DNA from: Pseudomonadota bacterium
Lineage (GTDB): Bacteria > Pseudomonadota > Gammaproteobacteria > Steroidobacterales > Steroidobacteraceae
Length of the DNA: 11,645 nucleotides
NCBI GenBank assembly: GCA_021820785.1
Contig: JAKADE010000051.1
Span: 1-11,645 of the forward strand
Direction: 5' to 3'
Shown: positions 1-6,083 of the stretch, one piece after another
Position numbering within the stretch: the stretch's first letter is position 1
How the letters are laid out: every line of letters begins with the position of its first letter
Notes under the pieces: model-generated
The model's input: only the letters and a program-made list of their open reading frames with translations
What the model was told of the DNA's origin: nothing
The model's database searches: none
Made by a program: the position numbers and the translations under genes

Positions 1-276
1 CTGCCGGTCCAGGCCTATGCACAGGTGTCGCTCGAGAATCACCACACCGAGACCGTCGCGGCCTTCGACCGGCTGGTGCGCGACCGGCCCGAAGTGCTCG
101 AATGCCACTCGATGAGCGGCACCAACGATTATCTGCTGCGCATCGTCGCCGCGAGCATGGAGGCGTACGAGCACTTTCTCTCCACACACCTGCTGCAGCT
201 CGCGGCAGTCCGCTCGGTCAACACGAGCTTCGTGCTGCGCACGAAGAAATTCACCACGCAGCTGCCGCTCGCGTAA
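1..276 (+). CDS. Lrp/AsnC-family transcriptional regulator, C-terminal part (5' end outside window)
   Basis: The reading frame is open from base 1 and stops at TAA 274-276, so only the last 91 codons are present. It encodes the ligand-binding (RAM) domain of an Lrp/AsnC regulator. Visible family features are the opening strand followed by SLENH, the helix ending PEVLECH, the turn and strand SGTNDYLLRI, and the C-terminal strand with NTSFVLR. In the family this domain forms the oligomer and binds an amino acid; the DNA-binding helix-turn-helix lies upstream and is missing here. A GTG at base 25 is internal, because homology extends before it. The gene is convergent with the permease gene, with only 6 bases between the two stop codons and no terminator hairpin visible. 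Such regulators often control neighbouring amino-acid genes, so the permease or PLP enzyme could be targets, but that is inference. Confidence 0.9.
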   Translation: MPVQAYAQVSLENHHTETVAAFDRLVRDRPEVLECHSMSGTNDYLLRIVAASMEAYEHFLSTHLLQLAAVRSVNTSFVLRTKKFTTQLPLA

Positions 277-282
277 ATCCGT

Positions 283-1626
283 TCAAACCGCCGCACCGAA
301 CAGCCGCCGGCCGAACCGGAAGAGCGGCCACCCGGTCAGCAGGATCACTCCGCCGGCGAGTGCGAGCGCCGGCTGCAGTGCCGCAACGCGCACCGCCACG
401 GCGAGCAGACACAGAATGTAGAACGCCGGCAGCAGCGGATAGCCCCACATCGCAAACCCCGCCCCACCGCCCGCCCGGCGCCGCAGCACGAACAGCGTCG
501 AGGCCACCACGGCAAGCGTCACCGTGTCGACCAGAATGACGTAATCGAGCAGCTTGGCGAACGAGCCGAGTAGCAGCGCCGGCACCAGCATCGTCAGCCC
601 GAAGAACACGAGCCCCGCCTCCTGCGCCTGGGTGCGCGGATTGACGCGCATGAAGGCCGCAGGCAGCGCACCGTCCTCGGCCATGGCGTAGAACGTGCGC
701 GGCATGTGCACGATGGTCGCATTGACGAACCCGGCCGCCGACAGAAACACCACCACCGACACGACCGCACGGCCGGCCGGACCGAACAGCGCGCCGGTGA
801 GCGCCGCGGCGACCAGGGGAGCGGCGGCGACGCCCGCCGTGCCGAGAACGCGCTGGTAGGCGAGGTTCAGCAGCAGATACAAGGCCACCACCGTCAGCAC
901 CCCGGAGGCGATCGCCAGCGGGAAGCGCCGCTGAGCGTTCTTCAGATCCGCCCCGAGGTTCATCGTCAGGTGGTAGCCGCCGTAGGCGTAGAAGCACGGC
1001 ACCAGCGCCGTGGCGAGATGCAGTCCCGGGGAACCGTGCACCACCAAGGGCACCGCGGGTGACGGTGCGCCGTGGGCGCTGCGGGCGCCGAGCACGAACG
1101 CGCAGATCACGAGCGCGGCCATCAATACGATCTTCAGCACCGACAGGACATTCTGGGCCCGCGCGCCCATGCGCACGCCACGGTAATTCAGCGCCAGCAG
1201 CACCAGCATGCTCGCACACGCCAGCACCAGCCTCGCGTGCGCCGTGACCTCCTCCGCCGGCAGCAGAATCGGGGCCAGGTAGTCCGCACCGATAAACGCC
1301 ACGCCCGCCGCGCCCGCGCCCTGCATGAGCGTCTGTGACCAGTTGAGCATGAATGCGAACGCCGGGTGATAACAGTCTGCGACGACTCGGTAGTAACCGC
1401 CGGCACGCGGATGGCGGGCGCCGATCTCCGCAAACACAAACGCCCCGACCAGGCTGACCGCGCCGGCGAGCAGCCACGCGGCGAAGAACAAACCGGTGCT
1501 GCCGGCGGCGCGCGCCACGATGGCCGGGGTGCGGAAGATGCCGATGCCGACCACCAGACTGAACACCACCATCGCGGTGTCGAAGGTCGAAAGCCGCGCT
1601 TCGATGGCCGGCGGCTCACCGGCCAC
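283..1626 (-). CDS. APC-superfamily amino-acid permease
   Basis: This is an integral inner-membrane transporter of about 447 residues, normal for the APC amino-acid/polyamine family. Twelve hydrophobic segments can be counted. The first contains the broken-helix motif GIGIF (about residues 27-31), which in this family binds the amino-acid backbone. The NYRGVRMGARAQN loop after segment 4 and the FYAYGGYH stretch in segment 6 resemble LAT-type (SteT-like) exchangers. The frame stays open to 1749, but the first 41 residues of that longer form are Ser/Cys/Arg-rich and lie inside the upstream gene. I chose GTG at 1626 because GGGAG sits 7 bases ahead of it and it begins just before the first membrane segment. 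It overlaps the upstream PLP-enzyme gene by 11 bp, so translational coupling is likely. The substrate cannot be read from the sequence; it may be a substrate or product of the coupled enzyme. Confidence 0.9.
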   Translation of the reverse strand: MAGEPPAIEARLSTFDTAMVVFSLVVGIGIFRTPAIVARAAGSTGLFFAAWLLAGAVSLVGAFVFAEIGARHPRAGGYYRVVADCYHPAFAFMLNWSQTLMQGAGAAGVAFIGADYLAPILLPAEEVTAHARLVLACASMLVLLALNYRGVRMGARAQNVLSVLKIVLMAALVICAFVLGARSAHGAPSPAVPLVVHGSPGLHLATALVPCFYAYGGYHLTMNLGADLKNAQRRFPLAIASGVLTVVALYLLLNLAYQRVLGTAGVAAAPLVAAALTGALFGPAGRAVVSVVVFLSAAGFVNATIVHMPRTFYAMAEDGALPAAFMRVNPRTQAQEAGLVFFGLTMLVPALLLGSFAKLLDYVILVDTVTLAVVASTLFVLRRRAGGGAGFAMWGYPLLPAFYILCLLAVAVRVAALQPALALAGGVILLTGWPLFRFGRRLFGAAV

Positions 1627-2779
1627 GGAAACACTCCCGCACCTGCTCGGCGAGACGCTCGAACTGCCCGCGTTCGTTGTACAGCTGTGCCGAGATGCGC
1701 AGCAGCGGTGCAGGCTCCGGGAACAGCCAGGTCTCGATGCCGCGCGCACGGAACCAGTCGTGCAACTGCGGGCAGTCGAGCCCCTCGGCCGCAGCGCCCC
1801 GCCCCGCAGTCGGCAGCAGCACCGAGGCCATCGAGCCGATCATCTGCGCCGGACACGGCGCGGGCAGCTCGAGCGCCTCGAGCAGCAGTGCGCGCGCCTC
1901 GAGCGCAAGCGCATGGTTGCGTGCCATCAGTTCCGGCCATCCCCCGGGCAGCTGTGCGCCGAGGTGGCGCAGCGCCACGGGGATGCACAGCCACGGCGAG
2001 GGATCGGCAGTCCCGGTCCAGTCGAACTCCGCCTGCAACCCGCCGCCGTACCCGTGGCTGATGACTGTCGGGTGCACCTGCGCATGCCGATCGGCGCGCA
2101 CGTGCAGGAACGCCGCCCCCTTCGGCGCACACAGCCACTTGTGCGCATTGCCGGTATAGAAGGACGCGCCCAGGTTGCGCAGATCGAGCGGCACCATGCC
2201 CGGGGCGTGAGCGCCATCGACGAGGGTCATGACCCCGCGCGCCTCGAGTTCGCTCACCAGCCGCTCGATCGGCATGACCAGTGCAGTCGGGCTCGTCACG
2301 TGATCGAGTAGCGCGATGCGGGTGCGTGGCGTGACCGCTGCCAGCACCGCTTCGATGATCTCGGCGGCATCGCGGACGGGAAAGGGCAAGGGTACGGTGA
2401 CGATCCGCGCGCCGGCGCGCGCGGCGACGAATTCCGCACTCTTGCGGCACGCGCCGTACGTCTGACTGGTCAGCAGCAGTTCATCGCCCGAGCCTGGCGC
2501 CAGGGAGCGCAGGACCGCGTTGACCGCAGTGGTGGCATTGTGGACGAACACCAGGTTGCCTGGATCGGCGCTGAGGAATTCCGCCAGCGCCGCGCGCGCC
2601 TGCTCGAGCAGCCCGGGCAGCGCGCCGACGAGAAAATCGACCGGCTCGCGCTCCATCTCGGCACGCAACCGCGACTGTTCGCTCAGCACTGCCGCGGGGC
2701 AGGCGCCGAAGGAGCCATGATTCAGATACGTCACGGCAGGGTCGAGCCTCCACAGCGAGGCCCATCGGTTCGACGACAC
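1616..2779 (-). CDS. Class V-fold PLP-dependent enzyme, isopenicillin-N epimerase-like
   Basis: This is a fold-type I PLP enzyme of about 387 residues, the usual size. Numbered from the alternative start at 2791, it shows the N-terminal LNHGSFGACP motif typical of CefD-like proteins (residues 23-32), the cofactor-phosphate region HNATTAV (84-90), DHVTSP (163-168), the PLP-ring aspartate in VDGAHAPG (D192), and the Schiff-base lysine in NAHKWLCAPKG (K218). All key residues are present, so it should be active. Family members epimerise, desulfurate or transaminate amino-acid-like substrates; the actual reaction cannot be told from sequence. Two GTG starts are possible. The one at 2791 has no Shine-Dalgarno, while GTG at 2779 has GGAG six bases ahead, so I prefer 2779. 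The gene is the first of a two-gene operon with the permease, which may import its substrate. It is not the CysC partner or IscS-type: motifs and context differ. Confidence 0.88.
   Translation of the reverse strand: MSSNRWASLWRLDPAVTYLNHGSFGACPAAVLSEQSRLRAEMEREPVDFLVGALPGLLEQARAALAEFLSADPGNLVFVHNATTAVNAVLRSLAPGSGDELLLTSQTYGACRKSAEFVAARAGARIVTVPLPFPVRDAAEIIEAVLAAVTPRTRIALLDHVTSPTALVMPIERLVSELEARGVMTLVDGAHAPGMVPLDLRNLGASFYTGNAHKWLCAPKGAAFLHVRADRHAQVHPTVISHGYGGGLQAEFDWTGTADPSPWLCIPVALRHLGAQLPGGWPELMARNHALALEARALLLEALELPAPCPAQMIGSMASVLLPTAGRGAAAEGLDCPQLHDWFRARGIETWLFPEPAPLLRISAQLYNERGQFERLAEQVRECFRGR
1634..1638 (-). promoter_or_regulatory. Ribosome binding site deciding the permease start
   Basis: The minus strand reads GGGAG here, followed by 7 bases and then GTG at 1626. 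It lies inside the end of the PLP-enzyme gene. It supports 1626 as the permease start over the upstream extension to 1749. Confidence 0.6.
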
Positions 2780-3391
2780 GGTGTGCTCCACCTATTGCGC
2801 GGCGCCTGGGCGGGCGACGGAAAGCACAGTGTCGCAGGGCCGCCCCTGAGCGCACAAGATGCATGTTGCGCGGCATATCCGCCTCGTCGGCAATCGGCCC
2901 CGGCGTGACACTGAGCCCCTCCTCCACCGTGTGCGCCAGGAGCCGACCGATGAACGCTCGCGCGCTCCCCGCGGCCCGCCTCGATTCGCACCGCCCGTCG
3001 GACGAGCCGCTGCATCCTCAGCTGGGCACACCTGACTCGCCACCGGTCTGCGCGCGGAGTCACCGAACTGCCCAATCGCCGAAATCGCGCATCAGACTGC
3101 CGATCGTGATCATGCGTGTGCCGCAGCGGTAGGGGCGCTCGACGGCGATCTGCACACCGCTCTCATCGAGTACCGTCGCGACGCGCACTTCGCGGTGCGT
3201 CCGGTCCAGGCCGACCAACGGAGCCTGCGCGCCGACGAAGCCGTCAGCAGAAGAATCTTCGTTGTCGAGGCGAACGAGGCGACGACCGCGATGGCTTTTG
3301 CGAGAAACTTTGCTTCGATCGGCGCAGGCCCTCACAGATCGCATCGCGTCCGGACCACGATACCCTATAACTGAGCGCCGGTGATGTCGCC
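2780..3391. other. Gene-poor stretch upstream of the PLP-enzyme operon
   Basis: About 610 bases between the PLP-enzyme start and the ankyrin-gene stop contain no secure gene. Short frames exist on both strands but are Arg/Ser/Pro-rich and lack ribosome binding sites. One minus-strand frame, however, holds two protein-like stretches separated by in-frame stop codons (see the separate entry for 3060-3395 and the related finding). The promoter of the PLP-enzyme operon should lie in 2790-2870, but I see no convincing -35/-10 pair there. Confidence 0.5.
2786..2789 (-). promoter_or_regulatory. Ribosome binding site deciding the PLP-enzyme start
   Basis: GGAG on the minus strand is followed by six bases and GTG at 2779. 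The competing GTG at 2791 overlaps this element and has no purine-rich element of its own. Confidence 0.45.
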
Positions 3392-3395
3392 TCAC
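3060..3395 (-). pseudogene. Possible remnant of a gene, or small hypothetical protein
   Basis: A 111-codon frame opens with GTG at 3395, overlapping the ankyrin-gene stop as GTGA, and ends at TGA 3060-3062. Its second half (about residues 50-111) looks like real protein: good third-position GC and stretches such as VATVLDESGVQIAVERPY and IGSLMRDFGDWAVR. The first half is Arg/Lys/His-rich and protein-unlike. In an alternative frame the bases around 3250-3320 would encode a hydrophobic, signal-peptide-like stretch (AIAVVASFAS, then KILLLTASSA) without a start codon, as expected if a frameshift broke a secreted protein. After the stop the same frame continues past a second stop into another protein-like run (RAFIGRLLAHTVEEGLSVTPG near 2900-2960). 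I do not recognise the family. It could equally be a genuine small ORF coupled to the ankyrin gene, or chance. Confidence 0.25.
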
Positions 3396-4309
3396 CGCTC
3401 CTGCGGCGGATGCCCCACGTCGTTCCAGGGGAGGGCGCCGTATGAGATCAGAAGCTTGCGAATGGCCACGTACTGCGCCCCCGTCGCGGTGGCCAAATAA
3501 GCGGGCACCGTACCGCCCGGCTGCAGCACGTCGTTCACGTTCGCGCCGCGCGCCAGCAGCAGCTTCGCGGTGGCGTAATAGCCTCCTTCGACGGCGTTTT
3601 GCAAAGCCGTGTTCCCCATGGGGTCGACCTGGTCGGTATTCGCGCCATGATCCAACAGAAATCGCACGACCGCTGTCTCTCCGCCGGCGGCCGCGTCGGG
3701 CAGCGGTGCGTTCATCGACGACGCGTCCGCGGCGCTGTTGCTTGAAACCACCGAAGCGCCGTCGTTTACCAGTTCCGTGACACTGCTCAGCTGACCGGCC
3801 CCAATCGCAAAGGTGAGCAAACTGAAACTCTCGAACCGAACGTGGTTGGTGCGGACCTGGAGATTCGGGCTGATCCCGGCGCTGAGCGCACGCTGCAGGG
3901 CGGCGACATTGCCATAAATCACGTCCATCACGATGGGGGTGTCCCGCGCGGCGTTGCGATCATAGCGCTGCATTCCGGCCCGGGTGACCTGTGCGTAGCG
4001 TTGCAGGCTCTTGCCCGTCAGTGGCCACCGGTGCGACGTGGGCTGAGCGAGGTGACCCGCAGGCACCAAGGTGCTCGGCGGGGTCTTTGGGGGCGTTGTG
4101 CCGGTGTGTCGCCGAAGCGCGATTGCGTTCATCGCAGGCGCCGGAAGGGCCGCTGGCGCGGCCAACGTGGACCCACTGGGCCTCGTTGCAAGTTCAGGCG
4201 CACGCCTCACAAGCAACACGCCAGTCGCCAACGCGAGCGCCAGGAGGACCAGGGTCCATGACCACGTGCGTCGCGGCCGAGTCTGCTGTGCTGGAAGCGG
4301 TGTCGTCAT
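3392..4309 (-). CDS. Membrane-anchored ankyrin-repeat protein
   Basis: This 305-residue protein starts at ATG 4309. The N-terminus is basic (RPRR) and then has one hydrophobic segment (about residues 16-34) without a lipobox or clear cleavage site, so it is probably a signal anchor with the rest in the periplasm. Residues 35-100 form an Ala/Pro/Thr-rich linker. From about 125 to 293 come four to five ankyrin repeats. The clearest are ETAVVRFLLDHGANTDQVDP (211-230), NTALQNAVEGGYYATAKLLLARGANVND (233-260) and the last one ending KLLISYGA. The second and third repeats are loosened by insertions. Ankyrin repeats bind proteins; no enzymatic domain is present and the partner is unknown. No strong Shine-Dalgarno is seen (only GAG about 14 bases ahead). 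The gene stands alone between two gene-poor stretches of more than 500 bases, so neighbours give no functional clue. Confidence 0.82.
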   Translation of the reverse strand: MTTPLPAQQTRPRRTWSWTLVLLALALATGVLLVRRAPELATRPSGSTLAAPAALPAPAMNAIALRRHTGTTPPKTPPSTLVPAGHLAQPTSHRWPLTGKSLQRYAQVTRAGMQRYDRNAARDTPIVMDVIYGNVAALQRALSAGISPNLQVRTNHVRFESFSLLTFAIGAGQLSSVTELVNDGASVVSSNSAADASSMNAPLPDAAAGGETAVVRFLLDHGANTDQVDPMGNTALQNAVEGGYYATAKLLLARGANVNDVLQPGGTVPAYLATATGAQYVAIRKLLISYGALPWNDVGHPPQER

Positions 4310-4563
4310 GGGCAGTTTCGCTCAGCAACCGAGGGGCCGATAGCCCTCGCTACGCTCCCGCAAAATTGTGTCATGCAGATGACGACCGGACGCGGTGTCC
4401 GAGTTGGAGCGCGCAAGATGCCGTTCGCATTGCCTCTGCGCGACTCGACTGAAATGCGATCGCGCGCTGCATGGCGTGAAGGGGCGCAGCGAGAAAGGGA
4501 GCAGGCGCCAACGCGCCGCGCGTCTGCGCGCATTGGGCTTGACGATGACGCGGATTCTGTGTC

Positions 4564-4579
4564 GGCTCCTCAAGGAGCC
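4564..4579. repeat. Small perfect inverted repeat
   Basis: GGCTCCT, two bases, then AGGAGCC: seven-base arms, perfectly complementary. It lies 31 bases from the larger hairpin at 4611-4658, so the two may belong to one structured or repetitive element. Confidence 0.5.
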
Positions 4580-4610
4580 TCGCGAAGGACCTCAGCGGGT
4601 AACAGAGCGC

Positions 4611-4658
4611 CTCATCGCGCTCCTGTACCGCGGACCGGCGGTGCAGGAGCGCGATGGG
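4611..4658. repeat. Long near-perfect hairpin (stem about 20 bp, 6-base loop)
   Basis: The left arm 4614-4631 and right arm 4638-4655 are complementary at 17 of 18 positions, with the loop GGACCG between. The odd pair (4626 T with 4643 G) would be a G-U pair in RNA made from the plus strand but an A-C mismatch in RNA from the minus strand. Pairing extends outward three more steps (4613-4656, 4612-4657 as G-T, 4611-4658). There is no T-tract on either side, so it is not a classic intrinsic terminator. A REP-like extragenic repeat or a structured RNA is possible. It lies about 200 bases beyond the thiolase stop. Confidence 0.75.
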
Positions 4659-4760
4659 CCACGCCAATCCTATCGATCCATCCGCCGACACATCTGGGGA
4701 CGTTATGAAATGCCAGCGGCGTGCATTGCTCTGTCACGCGCCGTTCTCGCTCGCGTAACA

Positions 4761-4795
4761 GTCTCTCAGACGGCGCAAGGTCTTGTCGCAGAGAC
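4761..4795 (-). terminator. Weak candidate 3' hairpin downstream of the thiolase gene
   Basis: Outer arms GTCTCT (4761-4766) and AGAGAC (4790-4795) enclose a second stem, GCGCAAG (4773-4779) against CTTGTCGC (4782-4789) with one bulged base. It begins 64 bases past the thiolase stop, where a terminator or RNase-stop structure for that operon would be expected. No run of T follows, so intrinsic termination is doubtful. Confidence 0.25.
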
Positions 4796-4858
4796 GGTGA
4801 CCAGAGTCCGGGCTTCGGTCTCTTTGCGCATGTCACGCCGCGTCACGACGCTGCTTGG

Positions 4859-6061
4859 CTAGTACACCTCGAAAATCCCGGCCGCCCCCATGCCCGTGCC
4901 GATGCACATCGTGACCATGCCGTAGCCCTTCTGCCCCTTGTGGCGCATCCCGTGCACCAGCGTCGCGGTGCGGATCGCTCCGGTGGCCCCGAGCGGGTGG
5001 CCGAGCGCAATGGCTCCACCGTGCGGATTGACCCGTTGCGGATCGAGGCCGAGATCGCGGATCACGGCGAGCGACTGCGCAGCGAAGGCCTCATTCAGCT
5101 CGATCCACTGAAGCGCATCCTGCTTCAGGCCTGCGCGCGTCAGCGCCGCAGGCACCGCTTCCTTCGGGCCGATGCCCATGATCTCGGGCGGCACGCCCTT
5201 GACCGCGAACGTCACGTAACGGGCGAGCGGCGTCAGGTTGTACCGCTTGAGCATCGTCTCGGAGACCAGGAGCACCGCGGCAGCACCGTCGGAAGTCTGC
5301 GAGCTGTTGCCCGCCGTGACACTGCCCTTGGCATCGAACACCGGCCGCAATTTCGCGAGCGCCTCGAGCGAACTGTCGGCCCGCGGTCCCTCGTCATCGG
5401 CGAGGCGCTTGAGTTCGTGACGCACCTCGCCACGGGCGAGGTCCGCGTGCCGATAGGTCACCTCGAGCGGGGAGATCTCGGCACTGAAGCCGCCGGCGGC
5501 ACGCGCCGCGAGCGCACGCCGGTGCGATTCGAGGGAGAACGCATCCTGATCCTCGCGCGAGACTTTCCACTGACGCGCGACCTTCTCGGCGGTGATGCCC
5601 ATGCCGTAGGCGATCGCGTAGTTCTCTTCGTGCGCGAACACCTGCGGATTGATCGCCACCTTGTTGCCCATCATGGGCACCATCGACATCGATTCCGCGC
5701 CGCCCGCGATCACCACGTCGGCCTCGCCGAGACGGATGCGGTCGGCGGCGATCTGCACGGCATTCAAGCCCGAGGAACAGTAGCGGTTCACCGTTACGCC
5801 GGGCACCGTGTCGGGCAGGCCTGCGAGCAGCGCCGCGACCCGCGCCACGTTCAGGCCCTGTTCGGCTTCGGGAAATGCGCAGCCGACCACCACGTCCTCA
5901 ACGCTGCCCGGCTCCAGCGCCGGCGCCTGCGCCAGGACGCTACGCAGAGCGTGAACCAGCAGGTCATCGGGGCGCACCTGGCGCAGCATGCCGCGCGGGG
6001 CCTTGCCCACCGGGGTGCGCGTGGCGGCAACGATGTAAGCCTCTTGAATCTGTTTCGTCAT
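4859..6061 (-). CDS. fadA: Acetyl-CoA C-acyltransferase (3-ketoacyl-CoA thiolase)
   Basis: This is a 400-residue thiolase, the normal length. It carries out the last step of the beta-oxidation cycle, cleaving 3-ketoacyl-CoA with CoA to give acetyl-CoA and a shortened acyl-CoA. The catalytic set is complete: nucleophilic Cys95 in NRYCSSGLN, the NEAFA motif (323-327), His355 in ALGHPLGATG, and Cys386 in CIGTGMG. The start is ATG 6061, preceded by GGGAG nine bases upstream. The gene begins 22 bases after the FadN-type gene stops and is clearly co-transcribed with it, the same pairing as fadN-fadA in Bacillus. The symbol follows that pairing. The degradative type is inferred from the context; a biosynthetic acetoacetyl-CoA thiolase is the main alternative, and chain-length preference cannot be read from the sequence. 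Confidence 0.93.
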   Translation of the reverse strand: MTKQIQEAYIVAATRTPVGKAPRGMLRQVRPDDLLVHALRSVLAQAPALEPGSVEDVVVGCAFPEAEQGLNVARVAALLAGLPDTVPGVTVNRYCSSGLNAVQIAADRIRLGEADVVIAGGAESMSMVPMMGNKVAINPQVFAHEENYAIAYGMGITAEKVARQWKVSREDQDAFSLESHRRALAARAAGGFSAEISPLEVTYRHADLARGEVRHELKRLADDEGPRADSSLEALAKLRPVFDAKGSVTAGNSSQTSDGAAAVLLVSETMLKRYNLTPLARYVTFAVKGVPPEIMGIGPKEAVPAALTRAGLKQDALQWIELNEAFAAQSLAVIRDLGLDPQRVNPHGGAIALGHPLGATGAIRTATLVHGMRHKGQKGYGMVTMCIGTGMGAAGIFEVY

Positions 6062-6083
6062 GACAGAACTCTCCCGTACCGCC

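Larger units (their letters stand above)
4310..4858. other. Gene-poor intergenic region with hairpins
   Basis: About 550 bases between the ankyrin-gene start and the thiolase stop. Frames of 75-155 codons occur on both strands but are Arg-rich, have no ribosome binding site and resemble no family. One of them runs into the thiolase gene. The visible structure is three inverted repeats: 4564-4579, 4611-4658 and 4761-4795. The part next to the ankyrin gene (4320-4400) is less GC-rich and should hold that gene's promoter; I could not pick a convincing -35/-10 pair. Confidence 0.6.

Noticed and set aside
1627..1749. N-terminal extension of the permease to 1749
   Set aside because: The added residues are Ser/Cys/Arg-rich, lie inside the PLP-enzyme gene, and a good ribosome site precedes the internal GTG at 1626.
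1865..1910. Recurrent CTCGAG-containing repeats
   Set aside because: They come from Glu/Ala/Leu-rich helices using GAG, GCG and CTC codons and recur inside several unrelated genes of the window, so they reflect coding bias rather than a repeat element.
4600..4660. Integron attC site suggested by a TAAC next to a long inverted repeat
   Set aside because: No matching complementary core at the other side, no integrase and no cassette-like gene beside it.
4395..4862. A 155-codon plus-strand frame in the intergenic region
   Set aside because: Arg-rich, no ribosome site, spans the hairpin and overlaps the thiolase stop; nothing protein-like is recognisable.
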